Assembly (NCBI RefSeq): GCF_902635505.1
Contig: NC_045429.1
Location: 35,348,257 to 35,412,256 of the forward strand
Source: Sarcophilus harrisii
Lineage: Eukaryota > Chordata > Mammalia > Dasyuromorphia > Dasyuridae
Reading direction: 5' to 3'
DNA: 64,000 nucleotides
Positions 46,661 through 58,600 of the stretch are shown piece after piece. The notes beneath the pieces were generated by a model that saw only the letters and a list, made by a program, of their open reading frames with translations, ran no database searches and had not been told where the DNA came from. A program made the position numbers and the translations under genes. Positions within the stretch are counted from its first letter, which is position 1. Each line of letters opens with the position of its first letter.

Positions 46661-49600
46661 GTAAGTGGAATGTCTCAGGTAAGTGGCTATGAGATTATTT
46701 TTGTGTTTTTTTTAATAGTATTTTAGTTTTCTAATTTCATATACAAATAGCTTTTGCCATTCATTTCTGTAAGATTTTCTGTTTCAATCTTTCCCCTCCC
46801 TCTTTTATCTTCTTCCTCCTCAAGAACAGTCTCATAGAGGTTATATATGTACAATGATTTTAAATATATTTCCACATTAGTTGTGTTGTGAAAGTAAAAT
46901 CAGAACAAAAAGGAAAAAACCACGAGCAAAAAGGCAAACAAGCAACCAAAAAACATATGGTGCAAATAGTATTCTTTGACTCGCATTCAGTCTCCATAGT
47001 TGTCCCTCTGGATGTTGACATTTTCCACCCAAGGGTTTTAGAACTGTCTTCAGTCAACGCATTGATGAGAAGAGCCAAGTGCATCACAGGTCATAGCACA
47101 CAATCCTGTTACTCTACACAATCTACCCCTGCTTCTGCTTACTTTACTCAGCCTCAGTTAACCCAAGTCGTCCCAGGCTGTTCTGAAATCAGCCTGCTCT
47201 TGGGGGTTACTTTGGGCAGGACATTATGCCACAGGGTGAGAGTTGCTATGAGGCAAGTCTGAGACCTACTGAAGGCTTAAAAATTGGCCCCCATTCGTTG
47301 TTGCCTTCCCGTCAGTCAACAAGAATTTGTTAAATTCCTCTTGCATCCTAGAAACCATGCTAAGTGCCCTAGATACACAGTAAGAAAAATCCAATCCCTG
47401 ACCTCCAGGAGCTGACACTCTAATGGGGGAGACAATATGCCCACAACTGTGTACGAATGGTATCCATATGAGGTACTTGGGAATAACCTTTAGAAGAAAC
47501 TAGCATGAAAGGATTCAGATTCTCACTTAATTGTAGCTGAGAACTGAAAAGAAAAACAGGGAAATCAAAAGGCAGAGAGGAAAAGGGGGAGCATTCCAGG
47601 CAGAAAAGAAGGGGCCAGGTGGTAGAGGTCCACTAAAGAGCTAGACCATGCACTGTGACATTTGTGAATGAAATTACCCCAGAATAAGTGTCTTCATGAC
47701 ATGAAGATCCATCTGCTTCAGCACTGGAAATGTCTGCATTTCTTAAAAAACTGACAAGTGTCCCTGTTGCTGTCTCGTGGCAGCTTGTCTCCTAAAAACT
47801 GCCTCTCTCACCTTTTGCCAGGCCTGTGTCTTTGCAGGGTCATGACTTCTGCTCTGCATTATGACAAGGTGGTTGTCAGCTACTCCTGTGATTAATCACA
47901 GCAGGCAGACCACAAGGGAGAAGCATTCTCAGCATATTGATTGTTCTGATAGGCTCATCAACTGGGAATTGAGAAGAGACCATAGGGGACATTTAATTCA
48001 TCCCCTCTCTTTTATAACTGAAGAAACACAGCCCCAGAGAAGCAAAGTGATATTTGTCCAATGTTACACAGGTAGTAAACAACAGATTTAATATTTGAAC
48101 TCAGACCATGTTACTCCTGGGTAACAAGATCTCACACTGGGGCTTGTGTTCTAAAATTTATTTATAATTTAATTAATTGGATGCTCTATGCAAAGTGAGC
48201 CCTGAACAACATTAACAAGTTAATTTTCAGAGTTGCTGATCAAGGATGTTCCTGTTCTAGTGGATTTGGGAGAAAGGTTTTGGGCTACTCTTACTGAGGT
48301 CTGATGGAAGGTGATGACCAATATTAAGATTTTGCTTTGATTCTCCTGGCATATCTTGACCTAGCTCAGGATGCTTAATGGATTCACTGAGGTTGCATTT
48401 GCAGTCTGTTGAGGGCCAGTTGGGCAACAGTTGTGTCAGTAGCATTAATAGTCAAGCAGGCCTATCTACTCGAGGAGCTCCACCAGGGCCTGGGAACATT
48501 CATAACACATCAGGATGCCTTCATATAACACTTCACATTTGCAGGACAAGAAATGTCCCAAATTTTCCCTCCATCAACCCTGGGTGGGTAACAAAGTTAG
48601 TCATTACCAGGCTCCTCCTGGGCAAATCCTCTACAAGCTTCCACCACCAACCCCCAAATAAACTTACATAGTCCCAGGAAATCATTGAGGTTTCATCAAA
48701 TAATGAGCCAACTTTCTTCCCCCTAAATTTCTTTTGGGAATTCTTAAAGATCCCTGCCCTATCCAAGGAAGCTCTCATGGAGCCCGACCTGAACTATTTT
48801 CTTTCTAGGAAACTCCCAGGATGTTACATTCTTCTAAAATGTTTGTAAAGATCACAAAATAGAAAATTTCGCTTATACCAAACTGAAAAGTTTTTGTACA
48901 AACAAAACTAATCAGAAAAATTAGGGGAAGCAATCAACTGGGAAAAAATATTTTTTTACCAGTTTAAAGGTTCTATTAACCCCATTTAAAAATATAGAAG
49001 AATTAACCAATTTATAAAAAATCAACAATTCTCCAATTGAAAAATGGTTAAAAAGGATTGAACAGAAACAATTTCTCAGATGAAGAAATTAAATATTTCT
49101 AGTCAATGAAAAAGATGCCCAAGTCATTATTAAATCAGAGAAATGCAAATTAAGACAACTCTAAGATACCATTACCAACCTGTCAGATTGGCTAAGATGA
49201 CAGGAAAAAAATAATAATGCTGTTGGAGGGGATGGGAAATGGGACATTATTCCATTGTTGGTGGAGTTGTGGAACGAATCCCAACCATTTTGGAGAGTAG
49301 TTTGGAACTATGCTCAAAAAGTTATCAAACTGTGCATCCCTTTGATCCAACAGTGTTACTATGGGATTATATCCCAAAGATTATAAAGAAGGAAAAGGGA
49401 CCTGTATTCACGAATTTTGTGGCAAGCCCTTTTTGTAGTGGCTAAAAACTGGAAACTGAATGGATGTCCATCAGTTGGAATGGCTGAATAAATTGGGTAT
49501 ATGAATATTTGGAATATTACTGTTCTGTGAAATGACCAACAGGATGATTTCAGAAAGGCCTGGAGGAGACTTAACGAACTGATGCTGGGAAATGAGCAGG

Positions 49601-52600
49601 ACCGGGGAGATCATTATATCTTCAACAACAAAATACTATGGGATGACCAGCCCTGATGGACCCAGGCCATCCTCAACAACAGATCAACCAAATCATTTCC
49701 AATAAGACAAAATGAACTGGAACTAGCTTGAAAAAGAACTCTGGGGAATGACCAAAACCATTACATTGAATTTAATCCCTATAAGCACACCTGCATTTTT
49801 GATTTCCTTTCATAATTTAAATTGTAAATATTTCAGAGTCTGATTTTTGTACAGCAAAATAACGTTTTGGTTTATACTTATTGTTATCAATTTATATTTT
49901 AATATTTTAAACTACCTTAAATCCCCATCTAGGGAGGGGGGGTTAAGAGGGGTGGTTGGAACAAGAGGTTTGGCAATTTGGTAATGCAAAAATTCCCAGG
50001 CCATATCCTGTAAATAAAAAGTTAAAAAAAAAAAAGACCTTTCAGTCATGTGTCCATATAGGAGCTGGCATTCCCACAGCAGCATTCTTGGTAAAGGTTC
50101 AAACCCACAAAAGCTGGGTATCTCTGGCTCTCACACTCAAATCTAGCAAATAATTGTCCAGGCCTCTTACAGGGTCACCTCTGCTTTGCTACAGGCAAAA
50201 AAAGGGTAAATCTGGCAAACTAATGAGGAAATTTAAGAACTCAATTAAAGGGGATACTTTAAAAGAATAAAAAATAATTTAAAAAATAAATGGGAAACAA
50301 AACAATTACCTACCCAAACCTAAATGACCCAAAAATAGGAAAAATCAAGATAAAGGTTTTCTTAAGAAGAAAATATTTTGCTTAAAGGGAATCGAGAAAA
50401 AGGGCCTTTAAGAGATGTTTTGGTCCAGGGGCATTCTAGACAAGCCCTCAAAGGGATGAAGGGAACTTCGTCCAGCAAGACCTAAATTCAAATGTAGACT
50501 CACAGGCTGACTTGCAGTGGAATTCTGGACAAGTCACCTTTTCCTCAAATGAAATATGGATTTAATATTAGGAGCTCTGTGGCCAGATGTTTTGAGAATC
50601 AACTGAGAAGTTATTCTGAAGAGCTTAGCACAGTGCCATATATTTGATAACAGTCCGTTTCCTTTACTTTCACCCCCCTATTTGGGAGACTTGGTGGGCA
50701 GTTTTAGAAAATTCTTAAAGAAATTTAATAAAATGATTAGGTTTTTTTTTCTAGGAATTTTTTTGGTAAAGTGGAGGAGGGGAGGTTGTAAATTGGCCTT
50801 GTGTTTCCCTTTTAGGGTGGGGTTTTGGATTTATGTAGATTATTTATCTTTCCATTAGGGGTTTAAAAAGTTTTGGGGGGGGAGGGAGGGAGTTTAAAGG
50901 GGGTTTAGTTTTTCCCATTTTTGGCTGTTTCCCTTGGTATTAGGGTTTTCCTTGGTTTTTGTTAATTTTTGATGTTTTCCTTTTGGTGCTTTTTTTAAAT
51001 TCAGTTTTTTGGGTTAAATTTCTTTCAATGGCATTGTTGAAAAGATTTTATGGCCCGGAATTTTCTTGAGTTTGTTTCCGTTTTTCTAAATCTTCCCAAA
51101 AGGTTTCAATTTCCTGTGTGGTTGGGTTGAATGAAAAGTTTCTGGGGGTGCTAATGTTGGGGGGATTGGGAAAGGTTGGGAAGACCGGAGTGTGGAAAAA
51201 GGGGCCATGGGCATAATTTGGCATTTTGTTTTGGCATGGAGGGAAAGAAAATATGGTTATGGATTGGCTTTTTTTGGTGGGGTATTGGGAGTTTTTAAGG
51301 AATTGGCAGATTAGGGTGCCATTTCCCATTTGAGAAGGTTTGAAGCTGATTGTTGATGGGTAAAATTTTTTGGCGTATTGTTTGTTTTTTGGTTTTTTTC
51401 CTTTTCCCTTTTTCCTTTTTGATTTGCAAATGTGATGAAAATGAAAAATTTAAAAGAATTGCTACGGTTAATATATATTAGATTTGTTTCTTTTGGGGGA
51501 AGGGTTGAAAAAGAAAAATTGAAATAAAAGGTTTAAAGGTGAATATGAAAAAGGTTTTTTATTTTAAAATATGATATAATTAAAAATTTTTTTTTTAAAA
51601 GAATTTTAAAAAATTTAAATAAATCTAAAATTTGGGAAATTTGGAAAAGGGACAGAAATAAGGCGTTGTATAAAAATGCTGGTTGATTTTGGAAGGGCTA
51701 ATGTTTTGGGTTTTTACTGGGATTTATGTTTTACCTTTCCTTGAGATTTTTGGGATTTGGCCCAAAGGGATTTGGATTGGTGTTTCCCTTTACCCCAAAA
51801 TTTAATTATGTTTTGTTTTGTTAACCGAGGGACCCAGGAATGTAAAAGGGTAGAAAAGGAATTTTTCCTTTTCCCTTTAAGTTTGTGATTTAAGAAATTG
51901 GTGTTTTCCCCTCCCAGACTTTTACTAATATAATTTGTTTTGGGAAAAAGAATGGTTTTGGATTTTTGTTTGCCATTTGCTTGGCAAGAAGTGTGGCAGA
52001 TGAAATATTAACCAGGCCTTTTGGAAAAGAGGTATTTTCAGAATTTCAAAAATTTTCCATTTGGAACTTTCCTTAATGGGTTTTTCAGAGGGAAAGTTTT
52101 GGGGAGTTAAAGACCTTGTCCTTGATTTACTTTTCGGTTTACGTTTGGGTGCTAAATTTTTGGGGTTTAATGTTTTAAATTGATTGGGAATTTTGGATGA
52201 TAAGGTTGGGATTAAGCTCAAGGTTTGGTTTGGGCCATGGTTTAAGTAATTTTTCTAAATGAAATTTTTAAATTTTTGGATTTTGGGTTTGTTTTTCTGC
52301 CTTATAATTGATAAGTTTTTTCTTTTTTTTTTATTAAAAAGTTTTTTCACATTCATTCCCTTTTATGAAAGGATGGCTTTTTCCTTGGGAAATTTTTCCA
52401 AAAATTTATTTTTATTTTTTTTTTTTTTCATTTCTCATTCCTTCCCTTTTACCAAATTTTGGGTATTTTTAGAGTTTTTGTTACCTTAATAATTGGCCAT
52501 TTTAAACTTTTAAAAATTTTTCCCGGTGCTATGGGTATTTTGGTTTAATTTTCTGTTTTTCAAGTGAAAAAGGTAAGAAATTTTAAACCCTTTTGCAGTG

Positions 52601-55600
52601 ATTTCCGTTTTCCCATACAATTGAATTTCCTTTCTTTGGGTGAAATAATTTGAATTACCAGAGAAAGGTTTTTTTTCAAATTTCATTCCTTTTTATTTTC
52701 GAGTTTTTGTTGTGGGAAAGTTTTCCAAAGATAACCTTTCCTTCGGATTTATGACTTTTTTTCCCTTTTTGGCAATTTGGATTTTTTTTTAGGGAGTGTA
52801 GTTGTTATGGGAAGTAAATTGTTTTAGAATTTTTTATTTTTTTTTGGTTGAAAATTTATTGGGTTTGGTTATTGGACAAAATTTTTACATTGATGTATTT
52901 TCAAATATTTATTCCAATTTAAATGACCTTGTTTCAATTTCCAATTTTAGTTTAATTTGTTTGTTAGATTTCTTGTATTAATCCTTGGAATTTTCAATGA
53001 AATTTGACAAAAAGAATTTAAGTTTTTTTCTGAGAAACCTTTTTGTTTTAAAATTTTTTTTCATGTTTGAACAAAATTATCTTTTTTTAATTGCTATGTT
53101 TAAAGTTTTTTTCTTTTAAAATTATTTGGATTTTAAATACATTATAAAATTTCTTTTTAACCCTTTATTACGGTTTTGTAATTTTCTGGTGGGATTCCTT
53201 TTCACCTTCCATGGGAGTATTGAATTGGCTTTGGTTTTTGTTCCAAATTATTTTCGTTTATTTTTAAAAGGAGTTATAAAGGGAAGTTTGCTTTTCCATT
53301 ACTTTTAAAAAGTAAATTTTTTTTTTGGAAAATATAAAATTTTTCCTGTTTGATTTTAAAAATTTTTTTTTACCTTTTAATTTAAAAATTTGTTTTCCTT
53401 GATGAAAATTTCAAAGTTACTTGGTTTTTGTTGTTTTTTCTTTATTGGGTTTTTTTTAGTGGTTTTTATGTTTTAAACCTTAAAATTTTCCCTTTCCCTT
53501 TCCATTTTCCTTTTTTCTTAAATTTTTTCAAATTCCCTTAAAAAAGTTTAAATTTTTGCCTTTTGGGGATTCCTTACGGTTTGGAAGGTTTATGAGGAAC
53601 AATGATATAAACAAGAGAAACAAAATTTGGAAATGGGTTCTTATTAATAATTGGTTTGTAATTTTTTATTTATTTTAATTAGAATTGTGACGTTTGAGAA
53701 AAGGGGAAGGTAATTTTTTGTTTAATGTTTGAATGTTCCAAGATTTCTTGTTGGTGGGTTTTTTGGGGGTTATTAATGTTTTCCTTTTCCAGCAAAGAAT
53801 GAAAGGGATTCCCAAAAGGGATGAATGGCGGCCGGTATTCCTTTCAGAGTTTAATGCAGATTTGGAATTTTAAGAAATGAGTTTCCTTGATTTTAAGTTC
53901 CGGAGTTTTTGGCTTAATTTTTTCTTTTTTCTGCCCAGACTTAGAAAGTGCCTTGGATAAAGAGTAAGACTTAGTAAATATTTTAATTGACAGTTAGGAA
54001 GGAAGCTTGTGTTGGGAAAAAGTGAGATTTAATGTTTAAAACATTACTGAAGAAATGCTTCAAGTTGATCAGGGACTCCATTGAAAAGCTCTTCCTTTCT
54101 GCTTTTATGTCAATGTTTGAAATCCATTAGTCAAGAAGCCTGCCAGGAGGGGGAGAGAATGTCTATAAGACTCAGTGAAGAGAAGAGAACAGAGTAAAAG
54201 GAGAAGCAGGACTGAGAAATGATGGTGCAGGGGGTGTTGCTTTTTCCTTATCCATGACCTCAGATATGTAACAAAACTGACCGAGCTAATCAAGATCAAA
54301 TCCTCACCTGATGCTGTTGGAGAAGAGGAGTCTGAAGAGTTTGCGGGCTTCTTCCCAGACTTTGTGTGGACAGTGTGGGATTTCTCCCCAGCACTGATGT
54401 TACTTGGATACCACAGACACTCAGATCAGCAACTGGAAAATGCCTTGATGATTCGTAAGAAAATTTCAAGTTTCAACACATATGTTGTGATAGTCAGTAC
54501 AGGGGGAACTGACACCAAAATGTTTTCCGTTTTTTTGTTTGTTTGTTTGTTTTTTGTTTTTGTTTTAGTTTAAATGCTTATTCTTTGGGCTTAATCTCTT
54601 GAATCCCAGGAACAAAGGAAAAGGAGGCTTAAAGTTATAAAGGTTATTAAGATTTTTGATGAGGGTCAGTTAATCTGATTTTTGTAGCTCCAGACTTTCA
54701 TACTCTAGAGACCTCTCCCAAGGAGGAGTATTCCCTGAGGTAGCTGACTTTCCCCAGCTTTTGTAAGGGCTTTATATTTTGTGTACCTTTAAAATGAGGG
54801 TGATGCTTCTGAATGCCCTCTAGTTGTTGGTGAGCATGGAATTTCAGTAAAAGGGAATGATTTGATTTTAATGATTATTTCCTTCAGTCCAAAACATAGC
54901 CTGAGAGATTCTTGCTCTTGTAAGAGAACAGATCATTTTGATAAAAAGAGAAAGGCATATACTTGAGAGGCTATGTGGTTCAACTGAAAGAAAATGGGCA
55001 TTTGGGATCAGAAGCCCTGGGTGAAAATTTCAGCTCTGCCCTTTTACTGCCCAGATGAATTTTGGCCAATGCCTCCAAGCCTCAATTTCCTCATATTTTA
55101 GGTTAAGAGTTTGGACTCCACAATCTCTTTTAAAAAATGCCCCACGTTACTTCCTAGCTCTGTGAGCCTGGGAAAGTAACCTAACTCCAGGTGCCTCAGC
55201 AAAAAAAAGAAAAAGAAAAAGAAAAAAAGGCCAAGTATACATCCATTAGGTAGTATGCTAGTTTTTCACCTAGATAATCTAGAAGAAGATGGAGTATATC
55301 TCACTCAAATATATCTTACTTGTCCTAAAGACTTCTGACTGACCATCACACATTCCCATGCATCTCTGTGATTGTTTTTGTAACCTCTCTTTCCCTTTAA
55401 CATGCTTCATAAAGCCTTGTCTACCTAAAAGTGCACATCTCTTATTGTGCCCTATCTTCCCTGTAGACTGGTAACTAACTTCCTGATGGAATGCTGGCAG
55501 GGATACTCATGCCACTGAAAATATCTTGAAATCATGTTTGACAATGAGCTCCTTCTATTCCATTTAACAAGCACTGATTAAAGATCTATTCTACCTGAGG

Positions 55601-58600
55601 GACTATGCTAGTTACTGGGCATACAGGGATAAAAATGCAATAGTTCCTATCAAAAAGATAATATGCTAGTGGAAGAAAATATATAAAAGATAGGTAAATA
55701 AATAAATAGAATAACTGTGGGATGATGACTAAAAAGCTGTAGGGATTCTCAAGGCCCTTTCTTGGAGGTACTCTAATACCAAACGTCTGCAGAGAGCTAA
55801 GGGTTCCAGGAAGAAAAGACCAGAAGTATCCTGGATACATAAAAAAAGTTTAATAAAACTATTCCAAAGCTTAAACATGTTTCCTCAGGCCTTTGTCTTA
55901 GGCCTGTACCATTTACATTGATCCCTGTTTTCTATTTCTCAGGCAAGAGCCTTGGAGTTGAAATGGGCAATCTTTCACGAGAGTGCATCAGAAAATTCTT
56001 TCCAAAACGGAAGTGTTTTGCTTTTGATCGTCCAAGAAATGATAAGTCACCCTTAGCCTATTTTGAAGACTCCCCAGACCTAAAACTGGGGCCTTCGCTC
56101 AGGAAGCAGACAGACAGCTTTTGTTCTTACATCTTTTCCAGTGCAAAACCCAAGACCCTTAGTGGGGGTATCATGATCAATGGAAGACGTAAGTTTCCTT
56201 AGCCCCACTGCATTCTTGATTGAAATTTGAGTTGGGTTCCTTGTCTCTTTATTCATGTGTAAATATTGTAAAATTTGTGTATTAATCCTCATATAAGCAT
56301 GAGTTTCTTTCTTCTTGTTAATTCATTTTGCAGTTTAAAAATCTCTAGAAAGATGCACTCTGAGACCATGTCTGTGTTCTCTGATGGAGAGAAAGTCTCC
56401 ATTAGACAGTTGCTATAGGAGCAGAGCAAAGCAATTGTCTTCATTGTCCAAAGGAGAATCAAGTGTAGTTAGTAATTTACAAACAAGAGATTTGGATGTC
56501 TACTTCTGACCAAATTTTACAGCACATTTTCAAAAAGATGGTTTGTGAGCACAAAGAAAAGGAATCAGATTAAGCAAATTTCTTTGCAAGTCACTGCTAG
56601 GGCACCCAAGAGCCCCTTGCTTACAGATAAATGAGGCATATTCTGACCAGCAGAATCTTAAGGCCTAATAATTAGGAGATCATGAATAATGATGAGGCAG
56701 GGAGTAGAGGTGGTACAAACTCCATTTATTGCAACTTCTACCAGCAGCCTTAAAGCTTTAATTACATCAGCATAGCAAGAACTCTGTAAGTCAATCATAC
56801 TAAGCTACCAGGGAGTGTCACGCCTACCTCCCATCCATCTCAGACATGTCATGTAGTCAACAGGGGCAAGGCTCCTTCTGCTCCATGCCATCTTGTTGTC
56901 CACAGGGATGGGGCTCCTTCCTCCACAGCCCCATCCTGTTCAAACCTTACAGCAACGCCCTCAGTTTTCCTGATCCCCTTCTAAGTGGTTGTCCAAAGAT
57001 ACCTGAGGGTTGGCAACCCCTTACAAGTTACTGTAACACTTTTGATATAGTTCATAAGAATAGAGTCAACTTAGTTGTTAGTTTTGAAGAGACTATTTAT
57101 TCATGCTATGAATATGTACAAAATCAAGATATAACATGATAATACTGAGATAGATTTAGAACATATTGAATGACCCTTAAAGGAAGTCAAATTGAAGGGA
57201 AGATTATTTGCCAAGGTTTAGGGCTTTAGGCATTTCTCTAACTGGCAAAGTTATAGAACACCCAAATGGAATAATAATCCATTGTGGAGATGGCCTGAAG
57301 ATCAAAGGAACAACTAATACATTAAATGAAATGCAAGGCTATCTGGGAAAGCTAAATCAATGACTCTAAATGGATAATGAATCCTTACAAAAGAAATGCA
57401 AAATTTTCCATTTGGCTATAAAAATCTCCTTAAGTAGAAGACAGGAAAGAGATGGATAGACAATAATTCTTGAGGACAAGATCTGCATGATTCCATCAAT
57501 TATAAGTTCACTATAATTACATAGTCTGAAATGCAAAATTATTCAAGAATTTATTTTGAGAAGAGGTGAAGTAATTCTTCCCCTGACATTATCTAGCTTC
57601 ACGTAGACAACAGCTGGTATTTGGTGTTCATTTCTGGGCAGAACATTTTAGGAAACATATAAGAAAGGTTAAACATTGCCAGAGCAAGAGAACTAGAATC
57701 AGTGAAAGGATGGAAATTCCCTTAAGAAAAAAAAACCCAAGGAAGAATGCTTGGACCCATTGCCCTTGATCAAAGGTCAAAATTAAGAGAAATGAGAAGA
57801 ATTGGCCAAATGGAATATATAGGCTTCATAAATAACTGACACTTCCTAATCTTTGTAATCATCAAAAAATATTAGAAGAGGCTGAATTGAGTTGTCATGC
57901 TCTCCCCTTTAGTGAAAATTGTTTAGTTGTGATGAGAAACTACTTGCTAAGTTCATTTTCAGAGATCTTTGGCTAGACATGAGTTCTCCTGAATGATTGA
58001 CATGCGCACCACATTGAATGATGGTTCTTTTCCCATCATCTTTTCCTTTTTCTTGTCTAACAGGGTTGGGAAAGCTGCTGGAGACCTATGTGAGGGCAAT
58101 CTCCAGTGGTGACGTTCCCTGCCTGGAGAATGCAGTGATGTCTTTGGCTCAGACTGAGAACCCAGCTGCTGTACAAAAAGCTGCACAGCATTATGTGGAG
58201 CAGATGGCCCTGAAGGTGGACTTCCCCACAGAAACTCTCCAGGACCTACTAAGCATACATACAGAGTGTGAGAAGGAAGCCCTCTCAATTTTCATGAAGT
58301 ATTCTTTCAAGGATAAGAACCAGAAGTACCAGAAAGACCTGCTGGTATGTTCTTGTTGTCATTTACCTTCCTCTTACCTCTCTTTTTTGATTAAACACAG
58401 AGGGTGGTCAGCCTCTTTCCAATTATTTTGACCTTGGGGCCTGTCTTCCTTGCTCATGAGAGAAGAGCCTGGTCTCTCCAGAGAACTAGAGACATGAAGG
58501 CCTAAATCTTATATACAATGAAAAACCACTTGTGACTCATTTAAATTCATTCTTAAAAGGCAACCCCCCCCCCCCAACTCTTACATTGACTAGCCAGCAT

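Larger units (their letters stand above)
48840..54050 (+). other. indel-rich and C-depleted tract, probable consensus defect
   Basis: From 48840 to about 50640 the sequence follows copy A and L1 but with frequent small losses and gains. From about 50690 to 54040 most C reads as T and many bases are missing, with long T and G runs; 51241-51300 has a single C. Copy A is normal across the matching 17.2-21.1 kb. Clean paralogy resumes abruptly near 54055. Exons 3 and 4 lie inside. Confidence 0.8.

Noticed and set aside
51048-53308. Several open frames of 60-98 codons in both directions
   Set aside because: They arise from the C-poor, T-rich corrupted tract and have no meaning as proteins.
48840-54050. 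Calling gene B a pseudogene from this tract
   Set aside because: The flanking exons are open and in phase and the damage is confined to a block with sequence-quality signatures.
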